From: JACZQZ01 sp046756945
Lineage (GTDB): Bacteria; Pseudomonadota; Alphaproteobacteria; Rhodospirillales; 2-02-FULL-58-16
Length of the DNA stretch: 28,540 bases
Direction: 5' to 3'
Assembly (NCBI GenBank): GCA_046756945.1
Contig: JBHHXI010000020.1
Span: 1-28,540 of the forward strand
The notes under the pieces were generated by a model. The model was given only the letters and a program-made list of their open reading frames with translations. It was not told the origin of the DNA and searched no databases. Made by a program: the position numbers and the translations under genes. Shown here piece by piece: positions 22,450 through 28,540 of the stretch (positions are counted from its first letter, which is position 1; each line of letters starts with the position of its first letter).

Positions 22450-24054
22450 CTACCGCTTCAGGTCGCGGGCCGTGATCATAAGTTCGTCGACGGTCTTGAA
22501 AACGGTGGCCGCGGAGTTGTAGGCGTGCTGGGTCTGGATCAGCTTGCTGAACTGCTCGGTCAGGTCGACGTTCGAAAGCTCGTGGGTATTGGGTGTGAAG
22601 AGCGCGAAGCCGCCGACGCTGGCGGCGGCCACCCGCGCCGTGCCGGACTCGGCGGTGAGGGCGAAGGTGTTGCCGTTGCGCCGCTCGAGGGCGTTGGGGT
22701 TGGAGAACAGCCCGAGGGGCATTTTGTAGATGTTGCGGAACGACCCGTCGGCGAAGGTGCCCACGACATGGCCGCTGATGTCGAAGTTGAAGCTCCGCAT
22801 TTCGGAGGCGGCGAACCCGTTCTTGCTGTAATTGACGGGCAGGAAGGGTCCGGCGAACTGGGTGAGATTGCTGAGGTCCAGCGCCACCGACGCCGTTCCC
22901 TGGGCATTGGGCGGTACGGCGGGCCAAGTGAGGGCCAGGGTGACCGGGGTCGTGGGGCTGGTCAACTGGCCGTTGCCGCCAAAGGTGAGGGTCACCGGCG
23001 CCGACGTCGTCGTGTTGGGGATGTTCGCGGTGGTGGTGGTGATGATGGCCGTGTTGTCCGGGGTGCCTTCGTTGCCGGTCGCCGCCGTGGCGGTAAATGC
23101 GGTGCCGGCGACGTCCGCGGTCAGGGTGAGGTCTCCGGCCGCTCCGCCGGTCGCGGCGGTGACGATGGCGCTGACGGTGGAGTCGGCGTTGATGGCCGCG
23201 ACCAACGCGTTGCGGATTCCCGACAGCCCGCCGGGCTCCAGCCCGGTCGTCGTGTAGACGACGGCATTGCCGTTGACGGTGACGGTGTAGGTATCGCCGG
23301 CCTCGATGGTGGTCGCGCCGATGGTCACGGTATCGACCTGGGCCCCCGGCGTTTGCGGCGTCGAGGCCGTAATGGTCCATGTGTTGACGGTGCTGCCCTT
23401 GGTGAAGTTCAGGTCCGCGGTCTGGGCGGTGAAGTTGGAATCGATGACCTCGATGGTAAACACGTCCACACTGCCGACATTGGCCGTGGCCGGCAGGTTG
23501 AGGCCGAGCGTAGCCGTCGTCGTCGGCTGGCCGGCGGCGGTGAAGGCGAACTGGTCGACGCGCAGCGCCGACAGGGTGCCGGAGTTGGCAAAGGTGCCGT
23601 CGGCGGCGGGCTTCCAGCCCTGGACGAAGTACCCGTTCTTGTCCACCAGGTAGCCTTCCTTGACGGTGATGGTGCTGCCGTCGTCGGCGGTCGCCGTGGT
23701 GTCGGGGCCCGTGGTCATGGAGAATCCGCCATCGCGGGTGTACAGCGTATCGCCGGTGCCATCGAGCTTGGTGTTGAGGATGAAAAAGCCCTGCCCGTTG
23801 ATGGACACGTCCAGGGAGCTGGAACTGGACACCACCGTGCCCTGCTGGTCGATGCGGTTGATATCCTTCGGCGTGGCCCCGCCAAGGTCGGACTGATTGA
23901 ACAGCGAGTCGCTGAGAACGGTCGAAAAACGCGTGTCCGTCGCCTTGAAGCCGCCCGTGCTCAGGTTGGCGATGTTGTTGCCGATGGTGGCAAGGGCATG
24001 GGTCTGGCTCAGCATGGCAAGGGTGCTGTTGGCAAAGGCGCCGTATACGGGCAT
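22450..24054 (-). CDS. flgE: Flagellar hook protein FlgE (enlarged)
   Basis: FlgE polymerises into the hook joining rod and filament. The 534-residue product has the rod/hook N-terminus STLAMLSQTHALATIGNNIANLSTGGFKATDTRFSTVL and the FlgE block GTVVSSSSSLDVSINGQGFFIL with YTRDGGFSM. The C-terminus is FALFTPNTHELSNVDLTEQFSKLIQTQHAYNSAATVFKTVDELMITARDL. Conserved blocks also include MPLGLFSNPNALERRNGNTF. FlgE is usually about 400 residues. A Thr/Ala/Gly-rich beta region at about residues 215-370 adds length (VTIGATTIEAGDTYTVTVNG, then IRNALVAAINADSTVSAIVTAA). ATG 24054 has GGAG eight bases upstream; an ATG ten codons earlier is less well placed. It stands as a single-gene unit with its own sigma-54 promoter and a hairpin at its end. 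Confidence 0.9.
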   Translation of the reverse strand: MPVYGAFANSTLAMLSQTHALATIGNNIANLSTGGFKATDTRFSTVLSDSLFNQSDLGGATPKDINRIDQQGTVVSSSSSLDVSINGQGFFILNTKLDGTGDTLYTRDGGFSMTTGPDTTATADDGSTITVKEGYLVDKNGYFVQGWKPAADGTFANSGTLSALRVDQFAFTAAGQPTTTATLGLNLPATANVGSVDVFTIEVIDSNFTAQTADLNFTKGSTVNTWTITASTPQTPGAQVDTVTIGATTIEAGDTYTVTVNGNAVVYTTTGLEPGGLSGIRNALVAAINADSTVSAIVTAATGGAAGDLTLTADVAGTAFTATAATGNEGTPDNTAIITTTTANIPNTTTSAPVTLTFGGNGQLTSPTTPVTLALTWPAVPPNAQGTASVALDLSNLTQFAGPFLPVNYSKNGFAASEMRSFNFDISGHVVGTFADGSFRNIYKMPLGLFSNPNALERRNGNTFALTAESGTARVAAASVGGFALFTPNTHELSNVDLTEQFSKLIQTQHAYNSAATVFKTVDELMITARDLKR

Positions 24055-24112
24055 GGTCTGACTCCGCGGCGTGGGTCCGGACATGGATCCCGGACATCCC
24101 GGACGTCTTGAG

Positions 24113-24130
24113 GTGCAAGAAGGATGCCAA
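24113..24130 (-). promoter_or_regulatory. flgE: Sigma-54 promoter of flgE
   Basis: On the minus strand TTGGCATCCTTCTTGCAC has the -24 GG (24128-24127) and -12 GC (24116-24115) exactly ten bases apart, with TGGCAT and TTGCA blocks close to consensus. The predicted transcription start is near 24103, about 50 bases before flgE. Confidence 0.85.
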
Positions 24131-24216
24131 CGGCGGGGTCCCTCCAATACCTTGATTTTGCAAAACGTTCGGTTGGCGCGGTGGGCAAGGGACACCCCCG
24201 CGGCCGGCGCGGGACC

Positions 24217-24232
24217 GGGCAGGAATTGCCGG
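24217..24232 (-). promoter_or_regulatory. FlbD/ftr-like enhancer palindrome upstream of flgE
   Basis: GGGCAGGAATTGCCGG has GGCA-N5-TGCC symmetry and is flanked by CC and GGG, which makes it close to the Caulobacter FlbD ftr form. Its centre lies about 109 bp upstream of the -12 element of the flgE promoter. Fourteen of 16 bases are shared with the flgI element. Confidence 0.65.
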
Positions 24233-24239
24233 GGGCCGC

Positions 24240-24269
24240 GGCCGGCGGTGAAAAGCGCCGCCGCCGGCC
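24240..24269 (-). terminator. Stem-loop at the end of the fbp operon
   Basis: GGCCGGCGG (24240-24248) pairs with CCGCCGGCC (24261-24269) around a 12-base loop, ten bases after the fbpC stop. No T-run follows. It separates the iron operon from the flgE regulatory region. Confidence 0.5.
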
Positions 24270-24278
24270 CGGAAACCC

Positions 24279-25373
24279 TCAGTCGTCGGCGAAGACGAAG
24301 ATCTGTTTCTCGTCCACGGACACCGAGACCAAGGTGCCGGCCTCCGGCAGGAAGGTGCCGAAGGCGTGGGCGTGCAGCACGATTTCGCTGCCGTCGGGCG
24401 CGACGGCGCCCAGGTGGAGGTGGCTGGAGCGGCCGAGCAGGTGGGCGGAGATGACCCGCGCCTGGGTGGCCTGCATGTCCGGCGCCGGGTCGGGGTTCCG
24501 GGGCCGGGCGCCGTCGGCGCCGGCCAGGCTCAGGCGCAGCCCCTCGGCGCGGATAAGAACATGCGCCTGCCGGCCATCCCGCAGGCCGGGCGCCGCGACG
24601 GCGCCTACCGGCGTTTGCACGCGCCCGCCTTCGACCACGGCGGCGAACTCGTTGACCTGGCCGAAGAGGGCGGCGACGAACCGATCCGTCGGCTGGAAAT
24701 AGATTTCCACCGGGGCGCCGGCCTGGATGATCCGGCCCTCGTTCATGACCGCGATGTGATCGGCCATGAACATGGCCTCTTCGGGGTTGTGGGTGACCAT
24801 CAGGGTGGTGACGCCGGTCTCCTTGAGCAGGCCGAGGGTTTCCTCGCGGACCTGGAGGCGCAGGTTCACGTCCAGGTCGGAGAAGGGCTCGTCCAGCAAC
24901 AGTACCCGGGGCTCCGGCGCCAGGGCGCGGAGCAGGGCGACGCGCTGCTGCTGGCCGCCCGACAGGGTATGGGGATAGGCGTCGGCGAAACCGTCCATGC
25001 CGGCGCCGGCCAGGGCCTCGCGCGCCCATTGCAGCCGCCCGGGCGGGGGGTCCGACAGGCCAAAGGTGATGTTCTCGAACACGGTCAGATGGGGAAACAG
25101 GGCGTGGTCCTGGAACATCAGGCCGATGCCCCGCTCTTCCGGCGGCACGTGGTGGCGCCCATCGCCCTCGGCAAGGACACGCTCGCCGATGGCGACCCGG
25201 CCGTGCTGCAGGATCTCCAGCCCGGCGGCGATCCTCAGCAGGGTCGTCTTGCCGCAACCCGACGGGCCCAGCAGGCAGGTCAGCTTTCCCGCCGGGGCGT
25301 CGAGCGAGGCGTCGAGGACCACGGCGCGGCCGTCGTAGGCGTGGGTAATGCCGGTGAGGCCGAGCCCGTTCAC
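24279..25373 (-). CDS. fbpC: Iron(III) ABC transporter ATP-binding protein (FbpC type)
   Basis: The 364-residue ATPase powers import through FbpB at the inner membrane. It shows Walker A GPSGCGKTT (residues 36-44), Q-loop Q88, signature LSGGQQQR (137-144), Walker B VLLLDEP (157-163), D-loop SDLD and H-loop VTHNPEEAM. This is the pattern of the Fbp/Pot family. A C-terminal TOBE-like region of about 120 residues follows (VEGGRVQTPVGAV, HVLIRAEGLRLSL, ISAHLLGRSSHLHL), which is regulatory in the family. The start is GTG, overlapping the fbpB stop by four bases (GTGA), so translation is coupled. It is the last gene of the fbpA-fbpB-fbpC unit. Confidence 0.92.
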   Translation of the reverse strand: MNGLGLTGITHAYDGRAVVLDASLDAPAGKLTCLLGPSGCGKTTLLRIAAGLEILQHGRVAIGERVLAEGDGRHHVPPEERGIGLMFQDHALFPHLTVFENITFGLSDPPPGRLQWAREALAGAGMDGFADAYPHTLSGGQQQRVALLRALAPEPRVLLLDEPFSDLDVNLRLQVREETLGLLKETGVTTLMVTHNPEEAMFMADHIAVMNEGRIIQAGAPVEIYFQPTDRFVAALFGQVNEFAAVVEGGRVQTPVGAVAAPGLRDGRQAHVLIRAEGLRLSLAGADGARPRNPDPAPDMQATQARVISAHLLGRSSHLHLGAVAPDGSEIVLHAHAFGTFLPEAGTLVSVSVDEKQIFVFADD

Positions 25374-27076
25374 GGCGTTGCCCCCGTGCCGCCGGGGGCG
25401 CCGGTGTGGCCGGGGCGCGAGCGTCCGATCGTGCGGCTCAACAGGACCACCGGCAGGATGCCCGAAGCGACGATCGTGAGCGCCGCCAGGGAGCTTTCCG
25501 CGAGAAGCTCGTCGGACGCATACTGATGGACGAAGGTGGCCAGGGTGTGAAAATCGAACGGCCTGAGGATCACCGTCATCGGCAGTTCCTTCATGCAGTC
25601 GACGAAGACCAGGATCGCCGCCGTCAACACGCTGCCGCGCATGACCGGCAGGTGCACGCGGCGCAGCGTGGCCGCGGGTCCGGCGCCCAGCGTACGGGCG
25701 GCGCCGTCCATGCTGGCGGTCACCTTGGCCAGGCTCGCCTCGATGGTGCCGAACGAAAGCGCCAGGAAGCGCACCACATAGCCGAGCACGATGACAAAGA
25801 CGGAGCCACTGAGAAGAAGCCCGGTGGAGATGCCGAAGACGGCGTCCAGGATGGCGTCCACCGTGTTGTCGAGCCAGGCCGTGGGCAGGACGACGCCGAG
25901 GGCGAGCACGGCGCCGGGCACCGCGTAACCGAGGCTGGCGAAGCGGGTCGCCGCCGACACCACCGGTCCGCCGCGCAGCCGCGCCCCGTAGGCCATGAAG
26001 GTCCCCACCGTCACCGTGATCACGGCGGCCATCGACGACAGCCCGAGACTGTTGGCGGTGTAGGCGAGGAAATTGGCTTCCAGGGTGTCGGCGTAGTGGG
26101 TCAGGGCATAACGCCCGAGCACCGCCGCGGGGACGGCGAAGCCAAGGACGACCGGGGCCAGGCAGGCCAGGGGCGCCAGCGCCGCGGACGCGCCGCGCAA
26201 GGGATAGCCCGGGAGCGCCCGGTACCTGCCCGACGTGTGGTGATAGCGCCGGCCGCGCCGGCCGCGGCGCTCGAGGTAGACGAGCACGAGCACGAACAGC
26301 AGCAGCACCGAGGCCAACTGTGCGGCGCCCGACACGCTGTTCATGTTCAGCCACACGTCGAAGATGCCGGCGGTGAAGGTGGCGACGGCGAAATAGTCCA
26401 CCGTGCCGAAGTCGTTCAGGGTCTCCATCAGCACCAGGCTGAGCCCGATCACCAGGGCCGGCCGGGCCAGGGGCAGGGCGATGCGGAAGGCGCTGCGCCA
26501 GGGGCCGTAGCCAAGGGTGCGGCTGACCTCGAGGACGCATACGGACTGTTCCAGGAAGGCGGCCCGCGACAGAAGGTAGACGTAGGGGTAGAACGCCAGC
26601 GTCATGACGGCGATGGCGCCCCCCAGCGAGCGGATTTCCGGGAACCAGTAAGCGCCCTTGGTGGTCCATCCGAACGACGCGCGCAAGGCCTCCTGCACGG
26701 GGCCGGCGTACTCGAGAAGATCGGTGTAGACGTACGCGACGACATAGGCCGGGATGGCCATGGGCAGAAGCAGCGCCCACTCGAAGATGTGGCGGCCGGG
26801 GAAGCGGCACATGGTCACCAGCCACGCGGTGCCGGCGCCGATGACCAGGGTGCCGAGGCCGACACCGGCCATGAGCAATAACGTGGTGCGGATGTACAAC
26901 GGCAGCACGGTGGACGCCAGGTGCCCCCACACGCTTTCGCCCGGTGTCAAGGCCAGCCCGATCACGGCGATAATGGGGATCGACGCCGCAAGGGCGATCA
27001 GAACCGTGCCCACCGTCCAGCCGTCGATGCGCCGGAACGTCCCGGCGGCGCCAACCCGTGTCCCGACCGAAGCCAA
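25370..27076 (-). CDS. fbpB: Iron(III) ABC transporter permease (FbpB type, duplicated domains)
   Basis: The 568-residue inner-membrane protein has about twelve hydrophobic segments in two homologous halves, as in FbpB/HitB. The first half includes VLIALAASIPIIAVIGLAL and ALLLPMAIPAYVVAYVYTDLLEYAGPVQ. The ATPase-coupling (EAA-like) loops are LEVSRTLGYGPWRSAFRIALPLARPAL and ASMDGAARTLGAGPAATLRRVHLPVMRGSVL. The family motif ETLNDFGTVDYFAV is present, and KELPMTVILRPFDFHTLATFV is a typical ending block. The start is TTG at 27076, supported by AAGGAG ten bases upstream; no better start precedes the first membrane segment. It follows fbpA after a hairpin-rich gap of about 96 bp. Confidence 0.92.
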   Translation of the reverse strand: MASVGTRVGAAGTFRRIDGWTVGTVLIALAASIPIIAVIGLALTPGESVWGHLASTVLPLYIRTTLLLMAGVGLGTLVIGAGTAWLVTMCRFPGRHIFEWALLLPMAIPAYVVAYVYTDLLEYAGPVQEALRASFGWTTKGAYWFPEIRSLGGAIAVMTLAFYPYVYLLSRAAFLEQSVCVLEVSRTLGYGPWRSAFRIALPLARPALVIGLSLVLMETLNDFGTVDYFAVATFTAGIFDVWLNMNSVSGAAQLASVLLLFVLVLVYLERRGRRGRRYHHTSGRYRALPGYPLRGASAALAPLACLAPVVLGFAVPAAVLGRYALTHYADTLEANFLAYTANSLGLSSMAAVITVTVGTFMAYGARLRGGPVVSAATRFASLGYAVPGAVLALGVVLPTAWLDNTVDAILDAVFGISTGLLLSGSVFVIVLGYVVRFLALSFGTIEASLAKVTASMDGAARTLGAGPAATLRRVHLPVMRGSVLTAAILVFVDCMKELPMTVILRPFDFHTLATFVHQYASDELLAESSLAALTIVASGILPVVLLSRTIGRSRPGHTGAPGGTGATP

Positions 27077-27101
27077 ACCGCGTCCGCTCCTTATCCTTCC
27101 G

Positions 27102-27168
27102 CCCGGGCGCCCGGGGGTGTCCCCCCGGTCATTGGAAATGCGGGGGACGCCCCCGCGACCCCCGGGGG
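27102..27168 (-). repeat. Cluster of stem-loops between fbpA and fbpB
   Basis: Four inverted repeats lie in tandem: CCCGGG-CG-CCCGGG (27102-27115), CCGGGGG-TGTC-CCCCCGG (27111-27128), GCGGGGG-ACG-CCCCCGC (27140-27156) and CCCCCGGGGG (27159-27168). Such structures after the binding-protein gene commonly protect its mRNA or partly stop transcription, so FbpA would be made in excess of the membrane parts. Confidence 0.6.
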
Positions 27169-27172
27169 GCTC

Positions 27173-28234
27173 TTAATGATCGAAGGCCACCCTGTCCATG
27201 ATTTTCGCGGCGGCGGCCCGGTATTTCGCCACTTCGGTCAGGTTGACGGTGTCCGCCTTGAAGGTGCCCCAGGAGGCGACCAGGGGGTTCAGCGGGACAC
27301 CGGGCTTCACCGGATATTCGAAGTTCTGCGCGGCGTAGATGCGCTGGGCGAAGTCGCCGCTCAGGAATTCGAGCAGCCGGATGGCATTGTCCCGGTTCTT
27401 GGCGCTTTTCGTCACCGCGGCGCCGCTGAGGTTGACGTGGGTGCCGCGGCCAAGGGCGCTGCCGTCCGGCAGCCCGGCCCGCGGCTGGTTGGGAAAGATG
27501 ATGGTAACGGCCGCGGCCCACGCCTTCTGCTCGGGCTTTTTGCCGTTGGTCGCCATCTTGCCCATGTAATAGCTGTTGCCCAGCGCCACATCGCACTCGC
27601 CTTCCTTGATCGCCCGGACCTGGGCGCGGTCGTTACCCTGGGGGCGGCGCGCCAGGTTGGCCTTCACCCCGCGCGCCCACGCCTCGGCGGCCTTCTCCCC
27701 CTTGGCGGCGATGAACGCGGCGACAAGCGAGATGTTGTAGGCGTGCTTTCCCGAGCGCGTGCACACCCGCCCCTTGAAGCGGGGATCGGCCAGGTCCTCG
27801 TAGGTGCTCACCTCGCCCGGCTTGACCCGGGTCTTGTCGGCGTAGATGACCCGGGCGCGGGTGGTGAGCCCGAACCACAGGCCGTCGGGATGGCGGTACT
27901 GGGGCGGGATGTTGGCGCTCAGCGCCGGCGAGGCGACGGGCTGCACCAGTCCCGCCCGCACCAGATCGGTGAGGCGCCCGATGTCGACGGTGAGCACGGC
28001 GTCGGCCGGGCTGTTGCGGCCCTCGGCCTTGAGGCGCTCGAGCATCCCCGTCTTGGCGTACACCATGCTCACCGTGATCCCGGTCTTGCGGGTGAAGGCG
28101 TCGAGCAGGGGCTTCATCAAGAATGGCTGGCGGTAGGAATACAGATTGACGTGGCCGCCCCCCGCGCCGGCGGGCGAAGGCAGGATGGACAGGCCGACGA
28201 CGGCCGCAAGCACCGCAACGGTTGTTTTGCTCAT
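27173..28234 (-). CDS. fbpA: Periplasmic iron(III)-binding protein (FbpA/FutA type)
   Basis: FbpA captures ferric iron in the periplasm and delivers it to FbpBC. The 353-residue product has a Sec signal peptide (MSKTTVAVLAAVVGLSILPSPAGA, cleavage near residue 24). The family start VNLYSYRQPFLMKPLLDAFTRKTGI follows, then ADAVLTVDIGRLTDLVRAGLVQPV and the paired iron-binding tyrosines Y222-Y223 in ALGNSYYMGKM. The closing block VNLTEVAKYRAAAAKIMDRVAF resembles FutA proteins. Two ATGs are adjacent (28237 and 28234); the second is better spaced from GGAA. It is the first gene of the operon, read from a Fur-box-like region. Confidence 0.92.
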   Translation of the reverse strand: MSKTTVAVLAAVVGLSILPSPAGAGGGHVNLYSYRQPFLMKPLLDAFTRKTGITVSMVYAKTGMLERLKAEGRNSPADAVLTVDIGRLTDLVRAGLVQPVASPALSANIPPQYRHPDGLWFGLTTRARVIYADKTRVKPGEVSTYEDLADPRFKGRVCTRSGKHAYNISLVAAFIAAKGEKAAEAWARGVKANLARRPQGNDRAQVRAIKEGECDVALGNSYYMGKMATNGKKPEQKAWAAAVTIIFPNQPRAGLPDGSALGRGTHVNLSGAAVTKSAKNRDNAIRLLEFLSGDFAQRIYAAQNFEYPVKPGVPLNPLVASWGTFKADTVNLTEVAKYRAAAAKIMDRVAFDH

Positions 28235-28271
28235 CATTTTCCGGGTTCTTCTCTTTTCCAATTTCTGCAAC

Positions 28272-28286
28272 TGAGACTTAATCTCA
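28272..28286 (-). promoter_or_regulatory. Fur-box-like operator upstream of fbpA
   Basis: TGAGACTTAATCTCA is an inverted repeat (TGAGA-N5-TCTCA). It matches 10 of 15 bases of the 7-1-7 Fur consensus TGATAATGATTATCA. It lies 38 bp before fbpA, where binding of Fur (or a related iron regulator) would block transcription in iron-replete cells. A weak -10-like TATGGA sits just upstream. Confidence 0.5.
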
Positions 28287-28540
28287 ACAACTTCCATACC
28301 GCACCGTAACCCATCAAAAATGAAATTGCAACGCATTCTCGATTGCGCCGCCCGCCGCCGCCGCCGTCGCCGGTGGCGGAGGCACCTGTGAAGTGGCGCC
28401 CGCCGGCTGGCCGCCGCCGGCATGGAGCGGGATACAAGGCCGCCCGGCACCGGCCGCGGGAAGGAAGGGGTGGCGTCCCTCATCCGGGGCGCTTAACCGC
28501 TTTTTAACCCTGCCCACTGTAACACGGGGCGTGATCAATC
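28287..28540. other. Upstream region of fbpA to the window end, no gene seen
   Basis: The fbpA promoter should lie here. A minus-strand TTGCAA followed 17 bases later by TACGGT (about 28306-28334) is a weak candidate. Near the end two GGTTAA copies on the minus strand (28494-28510 area) form a short direct repeat. No frame in this stretch shows a family signal. Confidence 0.4.

Noticed and set aside
24279..26930. 883-codon minus-strand frame running through fbpB into fbpC
   Set aside because: Only its last part (from 25373) encodes the ATPase. The upstream part is a shadow of fbpB in another frame.
28314..28538. Small minus-strand frame at the window end
   Set aside because: It has low-complexity Pro/Arg/Ala composition, no ribosome site and overlaps the presumed fbpA promoter region.
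1..28540. CRISPR arrays, tRNA or rRNA genes, insertion sequences
   Set aside because: No regularly spaced repeats, no RNA gene signatures and no transposase-like frames were found on either strand.

Overview
This GC-rich window looks like a flagellar and flagellin-glycosylation region of an alphaproteobacterium, most likely in or near the Rhodospirillales. The evidence is two FlaF-family proteins, a one-domain FlgJ, an alphaproteobacterial-style flgI-flgJ-flgN-flgK-flgL order, sigma-54 promoters paired with FlbD-like palindromes, and a Fur-type 7-1-7 box. No species can be named from the sequence alone.

Plus strand, 1-13.7 kb. The 3' end of a flagellin gene and its terminator come first. They are followed by a Maf motility-associated glycosyltransferase and a TPR + GT41/SPINDLY-like glycosyltransferase, a layout that recalls Caulobacter FlmG. 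After a structured 331-bp gap lies a first FlaF protein. Next is a tightly packed nonulosonic-acid (pseudaminic-type) operon: PseG-PseH fusion, PseI, SpsF-like cytidylyltransferase, Gfo/Idh oxidoreductase, DegT aminotransferase and a GT-B-like protein. A second, diverged FlaF and an unrecognised 167-residue protein end this half. PseB, PseC and a canonical PseF are not in the window.

Minus strand, 13.8-24.1 kb. In transcription order: flgE alone under its own sigma-54 promoter; then flgI-flgJ-flgN-flgK-flgL under a second sigma-54 promoter; then a FemAB/GNAT-like transferase; then a B12-binding radical SAM protein with its own AT-rich promoter. Each sigma-54 promoter has a near-identical palindrome (GGGCAGNNATTGCCGG) about 110 bp upstream, the placement expected of an enhancer. 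FlgE, FlgK and FlgL are all larger than usual because of Thr/Ala-rich inserts.

Minus strand, 24.2-28.3 kb. An unrelated iron(III) ABC importer, fbpA-fbpB-fbpC, reads away from a Fur-box-like operator. Stem-loops lie between fbpA and fbpB and after fbpC.

How the parts fit together (inference): the sugar operon makes a CMP-activated nonulosonic acid, perhaps a derivative; one or both glycosyltransferases place it on flagellin in the cytoplasm; the FlaF proteins control or escort flagellin; and the modified flagellin is exported onto the FlgE/FlgK/FlgL hook and junction. The radical SAM and GNAT-like proteins may decorate the sugar further. The most interesting points are the paired glycosyltransferases, with substitutions at two OGT active-site positions, the two FlaF proteins flanking the sugar operon, and the repeated sigma-54/palindrome architecture.
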